Part shown: piece after piece, positions 35,158 to 46,892 of the stretch | How positions within the stretch are numbered: position 1 is the stretch's first letter | How the letters are laid out: each line of letters starts with the position of its first letter | Source of the DNA: JANSYL01 sp965229695 | GTDB lineage: Bacteria; Pseudomonadota; Alphaproteobacteria; Rhodobacterales; Rhodobacteraceae | DNA length: 64,000 bases | Assembly: GCA_965229695.1 (NCBI GenBank) | Contig: OZ245921.1 | Coordinates: forward strand, 3,038,001 to 3,102,000 | Direction: 5' to 3' | Translations under genes and position numbers: made by a program | The notes under the pieces: generated by a model | The model's database searches: none | Told to the model about the DNA's origin: nothing | The model's input: the letters and a program-made list of their open reading frames with translations, nothing else

Positions 35158-36558
35158 ATGGCCGACCAAAATGAGTTGTTGCAGGACGACGCCCTGGAGG
35201 ATGCGCGCGACGCCTATGCCCTGGATGACACGCTAAGGACGGAACTGCGTGATGCGGTGGACGCGGGCGATGTGGTCGCTGTCGACGCGTTGATGGACCC
35301 GCTGCATCCCGCTGATATTGCAGACCTTTTGGAGCAAATCTCGGCCTCTGAACGAGAACGCTGGTTGGCGCTGTGGTCTAAGGGCATCGATGGGGAGGTG
35401 TTGTCGGATCTGGACGAAGGTCTGCGCGAGGAGGTCATCGCCCTGCTGCCCGATCAGGTGCTGGCCGAGGCGGTGCGCGAGCTTGATTCCGACGATGTGG
35501 TCGATCTGGTCGAGGATCTGGAGGATGAGCAGCAGGAGGCCATCCTAGACGCGCTTGACGCCACTGACCGGGTGGCGGTCGAACAAGCGCTGTCTTACCC
35601 CGAGGAATCCGCTGGGCGTCTGATGCAGCGCGAGGTTGTCCACGCGCCCGAGCATTGGACCGTGGGCGATATGATCGACTACTTGCGCGCCCATAAGACC
35701 GAGCTGCCGGAACAGTTCTACCATGTCATCCTGACCGATCCGCGCATGAAACCCACGGGCTATGTCACCCTTGGGCGGCTTTTGGCGGCGGCGCGGAAGA
35801 CCGAGTTGATCGACCTAACCGAAGATAGTTTCCGCGTCATCCCCGCCACCCAGGACGAGGATGAGGTCGCTTATGCGTTCAATCAGTATCACCTCATCTC
35901 GGCCCCCGTGGTGGATGAGGATGGCCGCCTGGTGGGTGTGATCACCATCGATGACGCGATGATCGTTTTGGATGAGGCCGCGGAGGAAGACCTGTTACGC
36001 CTGGCCGGTGTGGGCGAGGAATCAAGTCTGTCGGACAAGATCATGAGCACCACAAAGCAGCGTTTTCCCTGGCTGTTTGTGAACTTGATCACGGCAATCC
36101 TGGCCTCGCTGGTGATCGCTCAGTTTGAAGCGGCGATTGCCCAATTGGTGGCGCTGGCGGTGTTGATGCCCATCGTGGCCTCAATGGGGGGCAATGCGGG
36201 GACGCAAAGCCTGACCGTTGCGGTGCGCGCGATTGCGACCAAGGATTTGACGCGCTCGAACCTGATGCGGGTGATCGGGCGCGAGGCCGGGGTGGGCCTG
36301 ATCAACGGGCTGATCTTTGCCGTTGTGATGGGGGTGATTGGCCTGATCTGGTTTGGCAGCGCGGCCCTTGGTGGCGTGATTGCGGCGGCGATGGTGATCA
36401 ACCTGTTGATCGCAGGTTTGGCCGGGATCTTGGTGCCGGTGGCTTTGGATCGATTGCGGATCGACCCGGCCCTGGCCTCCGGCGCGTTTGTGACCACGGT
36501 GACCGATGTGGTTGGGTTCTTTGCCTTTTTGGGACTGGCCGTCGTGTTCTTGCTTTAA
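35158..36558 (+). CDS. mgtE: MgtE-type magnesium transporter
   Basis: A 466-residue Mg2+ channel. The N-terminal acidic superhelical domain (about 30-140; LHPADIADLLEQI) is followed by tandem CBS domains (about 150-275) and five transmembrane helices. The conserved pore motif is MPIVASMGGNAGTQSLTV. The start at 35158 has GGAG 7 bases upstream. No M-box riboswitch is visible in the 110-base leader; only a short CCCTA-TGT-TAGGG hairpin (35102-35114). Confidence 0.95.
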   Translation: MADQNELLQDDALEDARDAYALDDTLRTELRDAVDAGDVVAVDALMDPLHPADIADLLEQISASERERWLALWSKGIDGEVLSDLDEGLREEVIALLPDQVLAEAVRELDSDDVVDLVEDLEDEQQEAILDALDATDRVAVEQALSYPEESAGRLMQREVVHAPEHWTVGDMIDYLRAHKTELPEQFYHVILTDPRMKPTGYVTLGRLLAAARKTELIDLTEDSFRVIPATQDEDEVAYAFNQYHLISAPVVDEDGRLVGVITIDDAMIVLDEAAEEDLLRLAGVGEESSLSDKIMSTTKQRFPWLFVNLITAILASLVIAQFEAAIAQLVALAVLMPIVASMGGNAGTQSLTVAVRAIATKDLTRSNLMRVIGREAGVGLINGLIFAVVMGVIGLIWFGSAALGGVIAAAMVINLLIAGLAGILVPVALDRLRIDPALASGAFVTTVTDVVGFFAFLGLAVVFLL

Positions 36559-36591
36559 CAGGGGTGGCGCGGCCTACGGCCCCGCCGGGCG

Positions 36592-36612
36592 CATTTTCCA
36601 TGGCGGAAAATG
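36592..36612 (+). terminator. Weak hairpin downstream of mgtE
   Basis: CATTTTCC and GGAAAATG pair perfectly across a 5-base loop, 34 bases after the mgtE stop. There is no T tract, so termination is uncertain. Confidence 0.35.
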
Positions 36613-36668
36613 AGCGGCGATCGGCGCGACAAACATGAGGGACCAGGAAGCTTTGGCTGGCCTAGTCT

Positions 36669-36691
36669 TTGCGTATTTTGGGAAAGATGAA
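36669..36691 (+). repeat. Dispersed intergenic element (copy B)
   Basis: Contains GCGTATTTTGGGAAAGATGA; 23 bases identical to the minus strand at 10739-10761. It lies about 110 bases after mgtE in sense orientation and 8 bases from the stop of the convergent 1077-residue gene. Confidence 0.7.
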
Positions 36692-36698
36692 GGTGGGA

Positions 36699-39932
<3,234 letters not shown>

Positions 39933-40102
39933 TCCGAACCTCAGACATGTCGACAGAGCGCGCTTGCGCCCGTGAGTCCCCCATGACCGCCTCTATTACA
40001 TGACTGTTCGCGCCGGGAAAACCATTCGCAATGGCGCAGGCACCCAATCGGCGGAATCCGGTCGGTTGCCTGCGCGACGCGGCCTGCGATCTAGCCCGCG
40101 GC

Positions 40103-41383
40103 CTATGACAGCGCGCGGTCGAGATCGTTGATCAGATCATCGGCATCTTCGATACCAATCGACAGACGCACGACATTCGGCGCGGCCCCGGCAGCGGTCT
40201 GCTGCTCGGGCGTCAATTGCCGGTGCGTGGTCGAGGCCGAATGGATCACCAAGCTGCGTGTATCGCCCAGGTTCGCGACATGGCTGAAAATTTCCAGCGC
40301 ATCGACAAATTTCACGCAAGCCTCATAGCCGCCCTTCAGCGCCACGGTGAACAGCGCGCCCGCACCCTTTGGGCAAATCTTTGCAACCCGGTCGAAATAG
40401 GGGGAACTTTCAAGGCCTGCATAGGTTACGGCCTCGACCGCATCATGGCCTTCCAGCCAGGTTGCGATCTTCACAGCGTTCTCAACATGGCGTTCCATCC
40501 GCAGGCTTAGGGTTTCGATCCCCATCAGCGTGTAATGGGCGGCTTGCGGGTTCATCGTCATGCCCAAATCGCGCAGGCCAATGGCGATGCCGTGGAACGT
40601 GTAAGCCAGCGGGCCAAAGGTCTCGTGGAACTTCAACCCGTGATAGGCGGGCTCCGGGGCGCTCAGGCTTGGGAATTTGTCGCTGGCCGACCAATCAAAC
40701 CGGCCGCTATCGATCACCGCGCCACCGGTCACGGTGCCGTTGCCGGTCAGGTATTTGGTGGTCGAATGCACCACCAAGGTCGCGCCATGATCAATCGGGC
40801 GGCACAGGTACGGCGTGGCCGAGGTGTTGTCGACAATCAACGGCAGACCGGCGGCATCCGCGACATCGGCAATGGCGCGTAGATCAGTGATGTAGCCACC
40901 TGGATTGGCGATGGATTCGCAGAACACTGCGCGGGTATTTTCGTCAATCGCGGCTTTCACCGCATCCAAATCGTCGAAATCCACGAAGGTGGCCGACCAG
41001 CCAAAGCGCTTGATGGTCTGGCTAAACTGGGTGACCGTGCCACCATAAAGCCGGGTCGAGACCACCACATTGCACCCAGGCTGCATTAGCGGGAACAGCG
41101 CCATGATCTGCGCCGCATGGCCCGAGGAACAGCAAACCGCGCCAACACCGCCCTCCAAGGTCGCCAAACGCTCCTGCAAAACCGCAACTGTTGGGTTCGT
41201 TAGGCGCGAATAGATATAGCCAACCTCTTGCAGATTGAACAAAGCCGCCGCGTGCTCCGCATCGCGGAACACATAGGCCGTGGTCTGATAAATCGGCGTC
41301 TGCCGCGCCCCCGTGGCCGGATCGGGCCGTGCCCCGGCATGAATTTGCAGCGTATCGAAACCGTAGCTTGGGCCGTCGGTCAT
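40103..41383 (-). CDS. metY: O-acetylhomoserine aminocarboxypropyltransferase (sulfhydrylase)
   Basis: A 426-residue PLP enzyme of the Cys/Met metabolism family making homocysteine from O-acetylhomoserine and sulfide. Motifs: GFDTLQIHAGARPDPATGAR, QTTAYVFRD, YSRLTNPTVAVLQERLA, the PLP lysine in HSTTKYLTGNGTVTGG, and VANLGDTRSLVIHSASTTH. The start at 41383 follows GGGAGAG. It is monocistronic within a 374-base upstream gap. Cystathionine-gamma-lyase-type activity is less likely given the length and motifs. Confidence 0.92.
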   Translation of the reverse strand: MTDGPSYGFDTLQIHAGARPDPATGARQTPIYQTTAYVFRDAEHAAALFNLQEVGYIYSRLTNPTVAVLQERLATLEGGVGAVCCSSGHAAQIMALFPLMQPGCNVVVSTRLYGGTVTQFSQTIKRFGWSATFVDFDDLDAVKAAIDENTRAVFCESIANPGGYITDLRAIADVADAAGLPLIVDNTSATPYLCRPIDHGATLVVHSTTKYLTGNGTVTGGAVIDSGRFDWSASDKFPSLSAPEPAYHGLKFHETFGPLAYTFHGIAIGLRDLGMTMNPQAAHYTLMGIETLSLRMERHVENAVKIATWLEGHDAVEAVTYAGLESSPYFDRVAKICPKGAGALFTVALKGGYEACVKFVDALEIFSHVANLGDTRSLVIHSASTTHRQLTPEQQTAAGAAPNVVRLSIGIEDADDLINDLDRALS

Positions 41384-41757
41384 GGATCTCTCCCTTAAAT
41401 GCATCTTCTCCACTTGCCTCTGGGCTTAATCCAAGCCCGGCGCGCAAACAATCGCGCACTTGCCTGGAAAGATCAGGCGTTCTGACCCGCACCGCGTCGG
41501 CAAACCATCATCCCGCCACGGACCGACCTACATGACACCCGTCCCAATCTTTATCCCGAAAATATGGCGGGGGAGCGCCGCAAGGCGCGGGGGCAGCGCC
41601 CCAAAGCCGGAGCGCAGCGAGCTGGAGAAAATGCGCGCAGCGCGCCTTTGGATCACCGCTTCAGCAACGGCGCGACCGCTTGGCACTGGACGGCCCTTTG
41701 CCAATGGGGCAAAAGCATCCCAACAACCCGCAAAGGCTAAAGCAGCGGAGAGGCCCC
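41384..41757. other. 374-base intergenic region without a gene
   Basis: The spacer between divergent metY and the NDUFA12 gene. It holds a small hairpin close to metY (GGGCTT / AAGCCC, 41422-41438), a degenerate copy of the dispersed element with two GC hairpins (41537-41602), and otherwise nothing I can assign. I do not recognise a SAM riboswitch here. Confidence 0.6.
41537..41602 (-). repeat. Dispersed element with GC hairpins (degenerate copy D)
   Basis: On the minus strand the order is hairpin GGGGC-GCT-GCCCC, hairpin GCGCC-TTGC-GGCGC, then CCATATTTTCGGGATAAAGAT, which resembles the AT-rich core of the copies at 5921, 10739 and 36669. Similarity is partial, with small insertions. Confidence 0.4.
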
Positions 41758-42135
41758 ATGTTGAACTTCATCAAACGCCTGGCAACCTGGTGGCATGGCT
41801 CGACCATTGGCACGCAGATTTTCACGGCGCGCCATGGGGAAAAAGTGGGCGAAGACGCGCAAGGCAACACGTTCTACCGCTCGCGCAAGGGCGACCGGCG
41901 CTGGGTTATCTTCAATGGTGAAGCCGAAGCCAGCCGCGTCAGCGCGGAATGGCATGGGTGGTTGCATCACACCTGGGATGAACCGCCCACCGACCGCCCC
42001 GTGCCCCATAAGGATTGGGAAAAGCCGCACCTGCCGAACCTGACCGGCACCAGCGCGGCCTATGCTCCGGCGGGCTCGCTGCGTCACGCTGAACCGGCCG
42101 ACCGTCGCGATTATGAGGCGTGGCGCCCGGAATAA
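41758..42135 (+). CDS. NADH:ubiquinone oxidoreductase accessory subunit NDUFA12
   Basis: A 125-residue accessory subunit of respiratory complex I, found in alphaproteobacteria and mitochondria. Family motifs: VGEDAQGNTFYRSRKGDRRWVI-type core (GNTFYR and RRWVIFNG), then EWHGWLHHTWDEPP and the HLPNLTGTSAAYAPAGSL tail. GGAGAGG precedes the ATG at 41758. It is followed by mlaD after 31 bases, a common arrangement in this family. Confidence 0.93.
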   Translation: MLNFIKRLATWWHGSTIGTQIFTARHGEKVGEDAQGNTFYRSRKGDRRWVIFNGEAEASRVSAEWHGWLHHTWDEPPTDRPVPHKDWEKPHLPNLTGTSAAYAPAGSLRHAEPADRRDYEAWRPE

Positions 42136-42166
42136 CCCGCTGCGACCCGCGCGAAAAGGGAACAGC

Positions 42167-42625
42167 ATGGCTGATACTGACAACACGGTGACCGAGGTTT
42201 TGGTCGGGGGCGCAGTGATGGCTGTGGCCATTGGCTTTTTCATCTATGCCGCGCAATCGACCGGGTTTTCACGCGATCCCGGCAGTTACGAGTTGCAAGC
42301 GTCCTTCCGCAGCGCCGAAGGCATCACGGTTGGGACCGAGGTGCGCATGGCCGGCGTTCGCGTTGGCACGGTCACGGGCATGCGGCTTGATCCGGTCACC
42401 TTCCGCGCCGAAACCACCTTTACCGTGCGTGATGGGCTGGACCTGCCTGATGACAGCGCTTTGGCGATTGCCTCCGAAGGCTTGCTGGGCGGCTCGTTCC
42501 TGGAAATCATCCCTGGCGGCTCGCCGTTCAACCTGGCCGAAGGCGATGCGATCACCGATACGCAAAGCTCGGTCAGTCTGGTCAATCTGCTATTGCGGTT
42601 TGTCACCGGTGACGGGTCGGAATGA
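42167..42625 (+). CDS. mlaD: MlaD-type phospholipid transport substrate-binding protein
   Basis: A 152-residue inner-membrane-anchored MCE-domain protein of the Mla system, which moves phospholipids across the periplasm. One N-terminal helix (VLVGGAVMAVAIGFFIYAA) precedes the MCE domain (YELQASFRSAEGITVGTEVR, GVRVGTVTGMRLD). The ATG at 42167 has AAAAGGG upstream. The stop overlaps the next gene (ATGA). The other mla genes are not in the window. Confidence 0.93.
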   Translation: MADTDNTVTEVLVGGAVMAVAIGFFIYAAQSTGFSRDPGSYELQASFRSAEGITVGTEVRMAGVRVGTVTGMRLDPVTFRAETTFTVRDGLDLPDDSALAIASEGLLGGSFLEIIPGGSPFNLAEGDAITDTQSSVSLVNLLLRFVTGDGSE

Positions 42626-43224
42626 CCGGTCTTTCTCGGCTCATTGGCGTTTGGGGTGTCGTGATGGCCTTGGCTGTTGGGCCTGTGGCTGCGCAGCAAT
42701 TCGACAATTTCGGCGAAGAAACCCCGCTGCTGGACGGGTTTGATTTCGGAACCTTGCCCGATGATGGCAGCGTTGTCCCCTCGCTTGGCGACGATGGCGT
42801 TCTGCCCGATGGCCCGGATATCCAGCTCGACATCCTAAATGGCGATGACAGCGCGTTGGAGGAGGATGACACCGGCCTCTTCCTTTTCCCAGGCACCGGC
42901 ACGCCAGTCACCTCGGTCAGCCAGCCCGCGACGGAACAAGCCAGCCGTGTCACCCTGCGCGCGCTCGACAAGACATTGGGCCGCCCGACGGATGTGGATA
43001 TGGGCGTTGGGGAAACCGTGATGTTCGGCCGGATCGCCATCCAATTGCTCGATTGCCGCTATCCGGTGGATGATCCAAGCTCCGACGCATTCGCGCATCT
43101 GCAAATCTTCGATCTTGATGGCAACAGCTTGTTCGACGGTTGGATGGTCGCCTCTAGCCCCGCGTTAAACGCGCTGGAACATCCCCGCTACGATGTCTGG
43201 GTGCTGCGCTGCGCCGAAACCTAG
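42622..43224 (+). CDS. DUF2155 domain-containing exported protein
   Basis: A 200-residue protein with signal peptide (LIGVWGVVMALAVGPVAAQ), an acidic middle and a C-terminal DUF2155 domain (about 100-200): VTLRALDKTLGRPTDVDMGV, GRIAIQLLDCRYPVDDPSSD and IFDLDGNSLFDGWM. It is coupled to mlaD by an ATGA overlap, so a periplasmic or envelope role is plausible. Its stop shares CTAG with the convergent aat gene. Confidence 0.88.
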   Translation: MTGLSRLIGVWGVVMALAVGPVAAQQFDNFGEETPLLDGFDFGTLPDDGSVVPSLGDDGVLPDGPDIQLDILNGDDSALEEDDTGLFLFPGTGTPVTSVSQPATEQASRVTLRALDKTLGRPTDVDMGVGETVMFGRIAIQLLDCRYPVDDPSSDAFAHLQIFDLDGNSLFDGWMVASSPALNALEHPRYDVWVLRCAET

Positions 43225-43892
43225 GCCGCGTTCAGGCTGGTGATCAACTGGTCCGGGTCAGGCGTGTCAGCGGCGAAGAAATTGGCCGGTGCGGTCACGG
43301 CGGATTTCAGCTGACGCCGATATTCCGAACGCGGCACATCCTGTGCGCCAAGGCTTTTCAGGTGGTCGGTGGTGAACTGTGTGTCGAACAATTGGAAACC
43401 GCCGGTGCGCAGGCGATCCACCAAATAGCTTAGTGCAATTTTCGACCCATCGGTGCGGCGCGAAAACATGCTTTCGCCGAAAAACGCCGCCCCTAGCGCG
43501 ACGCCGAAAACGCCGCCCGCCAGCTCGCCATCCATCCAGACCTCGACCGAATGGGCATAGCCTTGGGCGTAAAGGGCCAGATAGGTGCTATAGATTTCTT
43601 CGTTGATCCAGGTCTCGGGCCGGTCGGCACAGGCATCAACGGTGCCCATGAAATCGCGGTTCACATGCACCTCGAACCCGCCTTTGCGCAGGCGGCGGCG
43701 CAGGCTGCGCGAGATGTGAAAGCCATCTAATGGAAAGACGCCCCGACATTGCGGGTCGACCCAAAATATATTGGGATGATCCGCCCCGTCTGACATCGGA
43801 AAAATGCCCGCAGCATAAGCCCGGATCATCAATTCTGGCGTCAGCGCGGGCCGCGCCGGGTGGAACATGTCATGCGCCATAGGGCGCGACAT
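43221..43892 (-). CDS. aat: Leucyl/phenylalanyl-tRNA-protein transferase
   Basis: An enzyme of about 223 residues that adds Leu or Phe to N-terminal Lys or Arg, marking proteins for ClpAP degradation (N-degron pathway). Motifs: TPELMIRAYAAGIFPMSDG, FWVDPQCRGVFPLDGFHISR, YAHSVEVWMDGELAGGVFG, FFGESMFSRRTDGSKIAL and LFDTQFTTDHLKSLGA. In-frame ATGs at 43892, 43880 and 43868 are all possible; 43892 is given. It follows accC on the same strand after 145 bases. Confidence 0.93.
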   Translation of the reverse strand: MSRPMAHDMFHPARPALTPELMIRAYAAGIFPMSDGADHPNIFWVDPQCRGVFPLDGFHISRSLRRRLRKGGFEVHVNRDFMGTVDACADRPETWINEEIYSTYLALYAQGYAHSVEVWMDGELAGGVFGVALGAAFFGESMFSRRTDGSKIALSYLVDRLRTGGFQLFDTQFTTDHLKSLGAQDVPRSEYRRQLKSAVTAPANFFAADTPDPDQLITSLNAA

Positions 43893-44037
43893 AGTCTGCG
43901 ATCCGGGAAAGTCTTGCGGAAAGTGAAAAATTCGCCCCAAGGGCAGGCCTGGTCCCAGGTCCAGGAACGGGCTGTCTTCGTCCAAAAGCGGTAGCTCCCC
44001 GGGGCAGAGCGGTGCAGCGCTTGTCCCGGGGGGCGGC

Positions 44038-45384
44038 TTAGGCAAGGTTTTCGGCCAACCAGCCTTCCAGCCAGTGGATCGTGTAATCGCCGTTTTGCAC
44101 CTCAGGCGCTTGCAGCAGGGCGTGAAAAAGCGGCACCGTGGTATCGACCCCATCCACAATCAACTCACCCAAGGCCCGGTTCAGACGCGCCAACGCCTCG
44201 GGCCGGTCGCGGCCATGCACGATCAGCTTGGCGATCAAACTGTCGTAATAGGGTGGGATGCGGTAGCCATCATAAAGCGCGCTATCCATGCGCACGCCAA
44301 GGCCGCCGGGTGTGTGGTACTGGCTGATTGTGCCGGGCGACGGGGCGAAATTCGGCAGCTTTTCGGCGTTGATCCGCACCTCGATCGCGTGACCGTTCAC
44401 CTCCAAATCGCCCTGATTGAACGACATCGGCAGACCGGCGGCGACACGGATTTGCTCGCGCACAAGATCGACGCCAAAAATCGCCTCGGTCACCGGATGT
44501 TCGACTTGAAGCCGCGTGTTCATCTCGATGAAGAAAAACTCGCCATTCTCATATAAGAACTCGATGGTACCCGCACCCTCATAGCCCAGATCGGCCACGG
44601 CCTTGGCGCAGGTTGCGCCAATCTCATCGCGGGTGGCGGGGTCGATGGCGGGGCCGGGCGCCTCTTCAAACACCTTTTGGTGGCGGCGCTGCAGCGAACA
44701 ATCGCGCTCGCCCAGATGCACAGCGTTGCCTTTGCCATCGCCAAACACCTGCACCTCAATATGGCGCGGCTGGCCCAAGTATTTTTCCAAATACACTTCA
44801 TCATTGCCAAATGCGGCCTTGGCCTCGGATCTGGCGGTTCGGAACGCGGTTTCCAGCTCATCGGCGCTACGCGCCAGCTTCATGCCGCGCCCGCCGCCGC
44901 CTGCGGTGGCTTTCACGATCAGCGGATAGCCGGTCTGTTCAGCGACCTCGCGCGCGGCGGCCAGATCGGGCACACCGCCGTCAGAGCCGGGCACGCATGG
45001 CACGCCCAAGGTTTTCATCGTGTCTTTGGCCGTGATCTTATCGCCCATTAGGCGGATATGCTCTGCCGAGGGGCCGATGAATTTGATCCCATGGTCTTCG
45101 ACGATCTGCACAAACTGCGCGTTTTCGCTTAAGAAGCCGTAACCCGGATGGATCGCTTCGGCCCCGGTGATCTCGCAGGCCGAAATGATCGCTGGCATCG
45201 ACAGGTAGCTATCCGTGGCCGAGGGCGGGCCAATGCAAATCGCCTCGTCCGCCATGCGTACATGCATCGCGTCGCTGTCAGCGGTCGAATGCACGGCGAC
45301 GGTTTCGACCCCCATCTCGCGCGCGGCGCGAATAACGCGGAGGGCGATTTCGCCCCGATTGGCGATCAGGATTTTCTTGAACAT
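44038..45384 (-). CDS. accC: Acetyl-CoA carboxylase, biotin carboxylase subunit
   Basis: A 448-residue ATP-grasp enzyme carboxylating biotin on AccB, the first step of fatty acid synthesis. It begins MFKKILIANRGEIALRVIRA and has the glycine-rich loop ATAGGGGRGMKLA, GERDCSLQRRHQKVFEEAP and FIEMNTRLQVEHPVTE. It is separated from accB by 12 bases. Confidence 0.97.
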   Translation of the reverse strand: MFKKILIANRGEIALRVIRAAREMGVETVAVHSTADSDAMHVRMADEAICIGPPSATDSYLSMPAIISACEITGAEAIHPGYGFLSENAQFVQIVEDHGIKFIGPSAEHIRLMGDKITAKDTMKTLGVPCVPGSDGGVPDLAAAREVAEQTGYPLIVKATAGGGGRGMKLARSADELETAFRTARSEAKAAFGNDEVYLEKYLGQPRHIEVQVFGDGKGNAVHLGERDCSLQRRHQKVFEEAPGPAIDPATRDEIGATCAKAVADLGYEGAGTIEFLYENGEFFFIEMNTRLQVEHPVTEAIFGVDLVREQIRVAAGLPMSFNQGDLEVNGHAIEVRINAEKLPNFAPSPGTISQYHTPGGLGVRMDSALYDGYRIPPYYDSLIAKLIVHGRDRPEALARLNRALGELIVDGVDTTVPLFHALLQAPEVQNGDYTIHWLEGWLAENLA

Positions 45385-45396
45385 CGACGACCCGCC

Positions 45397-45894
45397 TTAT
45401 TCGAGGATCATCAAAGGCGCGCCAAATTCGACGGGGGCGCCGTCTTCGACCAGGATGCGTTTGACCGTGCCACCGCGCGGCGCGGGGATCTGGTTCATGG
45501 TTTTCATCGCTTCAACGATCAGCAGTGTCTGACCCTCGGTCACCTTGTCGCCAACCGATACAAACGCGGGCGCGCCCGGCTCGGATTGCAGATAAACCGT
45601 GCCCACCATGGGCGAGGTCACGGCACCGGGGGCCTGGGCCGGATCGTCTGAGGGGCTTTCGGCCGCGGCCGGGGCGGCTGCCGGGGCAGGGGCCGCGGGC
45701 GCTGCAGGGGCTGCGGGCGCCATCGGCACCTGGATCTGCGGGGCGGCCATCATTTGCCGCGACACCCGGACATTCAGTGCATCATCTTCGCCATAGTCGC
45801 GCTTGACCTGCAATTCGGTCAGATCGTTTTCGCGCAGAAGTTCGGCCAAAGCCTTGATAAAGGCCACGTCACTGTCATGGGTGTGCTTGGTCAT
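45397..45894 (-). CDS. accB: Acetyl-CoA carboxylase biotin carboxyl carrier protein
   Basis: A 165-residue carrier. The N-terminal helical domain is followed by an Ala/Pro linker (about 55-85) and a C-terminal biotinyl domain. The biotinylated residue is Lys131 in VEAMKTMNQIPAP; Thr follows the lysine instead of Met or Leu, a variant I recall as frequent in alphaproteobacteria. First gene of accB-accC, with 166 bases upstream. Confidence 0.96.
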   Translation of the reverse strand: MTKHTHDSDVAFIKALAELLRENDLTELQVKRDYGEDDALNVRVSRQMMAAPQIQVPMAPAAPAAPAAPAPAAAPAAAESPSDDPAQAPGAVTSPMVGTVYLQSEPGAPAFVSVGDKVTEGQTLLIVEAMKTMNQIPAPRGGTVKRILVEDGAPVEFGAPLMILE

Positions 45895-46060
45895 TCTTCC
45901 CTCGTTCTTGATCCCGGCGCGGCGCAGGCCCGAGATATGGCTTTCGCATATTGCGCGCTTCCTACACCACAGAGGCCCTGGGGAAAAGCGGAGTCGACAG
46001 CGTTTAAATGGGGATCACACGAGGGATTTCCACCGGCCCGCTGCCGATCAAATTGCGCGG

Positions 46061-46672
46061 TCAGGGCTTGAGCAATCGACCAAAGAGCGTTTCCAAAAAC
46101 CCCTCGGCCTCAGCAACCGGATCGCGGTCCGGGCCAAGAACGGCGCGTACCTGCACATCGAAATCGGCGTAATGCTGGGTTAGGGCCCAGATCGAAAAGA
46201 TCAGATGATGCGGATCGACCGGGGCCAATTTGCCAGCGTCGATCCAAGCCTCGATCACTTTGGCCTTTTCATCGACCAGAGCCTTTAGATCCGTGGCCAA
46301 TGCGGTTTCGATCCGGGGCGCGCCTTGCACGATCTCATTGGCGAAAAGCCGCGATTCTCTGGGAAAATCGCGGCTCATCTGCAATTTACGCTGCACATAG
46401 CCCAACAATTCGGTTTGCGGATCACCCTCGGCATCCAACTCGCGCAGTGGGTCCAGCCAGGTGTCCATCAGCGCACTCAGGAGCGCGATATGCACTGCGT
46501 CTTTGGACGGGAAGTAATAAAGCAAATTTGGCTTTGACAGACCGGCCTCACCCGCGATCTGATCCAAGGTCGCGCCGCGAAACCCATGTTTCGAAAACAC
46601 TTCCAACGCGGCCTCCATAATGGCGCGGCGATTCTTGCGTTGGATTCGGGTCTGGGGTTGTGCGGCTGTCAT
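46061..46672 (-). CDS. rutR: RutR-like TetR-family repressor of pyrimidine catabolism
   Basis: A 203-residue TetR regulator: an N-terminal HTH (IMEAALEVFSKHGFRGATLD, AGLSKPNLLYYFPSKDAVH) and a RutR-type C-terminal domain (LRELDAEGDPQTELLGYVQ, WALTQHYADFDVQV). RutR proteins bind uracil or thymine and release their operator. It is divergent from a pyrimidine-degradation operon, and a near-consensus RutR box lies between them. Identification rests on both protein motifs and the operator. Confidence 0.88.
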   Translation of the reverse strand: MTAAQPQTRIQRKNRRAIMEAALEVFSKHGFRGATLDQIAGEAGLSKPNLLYYFPSKDAVHIALLSALMDTWLDPLRELDAEGDPQTELLGYVQRKLQMSRDFPRESRLFANEIVQGAPRIETALATDLKALVDEKAKVIEAWIDAGKLAPVDPHHLIFSIWALTQHYADFDVQVRAVLGPDRDPVAEAEGFLETLFGRLLKP

Positions 46673-46818
46673 GTAATCCGGTTGCTTCGCTCAAAGATGT
46701 GTTCACCACATGCCCAATCGCGGGGCGGTTGTGCCCCTTTCCGCATCATTTGCCTTGCGATTAAGCAAGTGCTGACATTCAATTCATTGACTGGCACAGC
46801 GCCTCTGCTAGCGTGTCC

Positions 46819-46834
46819 TTGACCGTTTGGTCAA
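46819..46834. promoter_or_regulatory. RutR operator
   Basis: TTGACCGTTTGGTCAA is a 6-4-6 palindrome matching the known RutR consensus TTGACCANNTGGTCAA except at one position. It lies 59 bases before the aminotransferase start. A possible -35 (TTGACT, 46787-46792) would put the transcription start inside the box, consistent with repression; the -10 is poor. Confidence 0.85.
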
Positions 46835-46892
46835 AAAGAAAATGACCTGCCGATGTCAGCGCGTGGCCTCGGGGTCAGGGGGAAATGCCACA

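Noticed and set aside
41384..41500. Possible SAM-II or related riboswitch in the metY leader.
   Set aside because: metY genes in alphaproteobacteria often have SAM riboswitches, but I could not find the conserved pseudoknot sequence blocks here; only a simple 6-bp hairpin is present.
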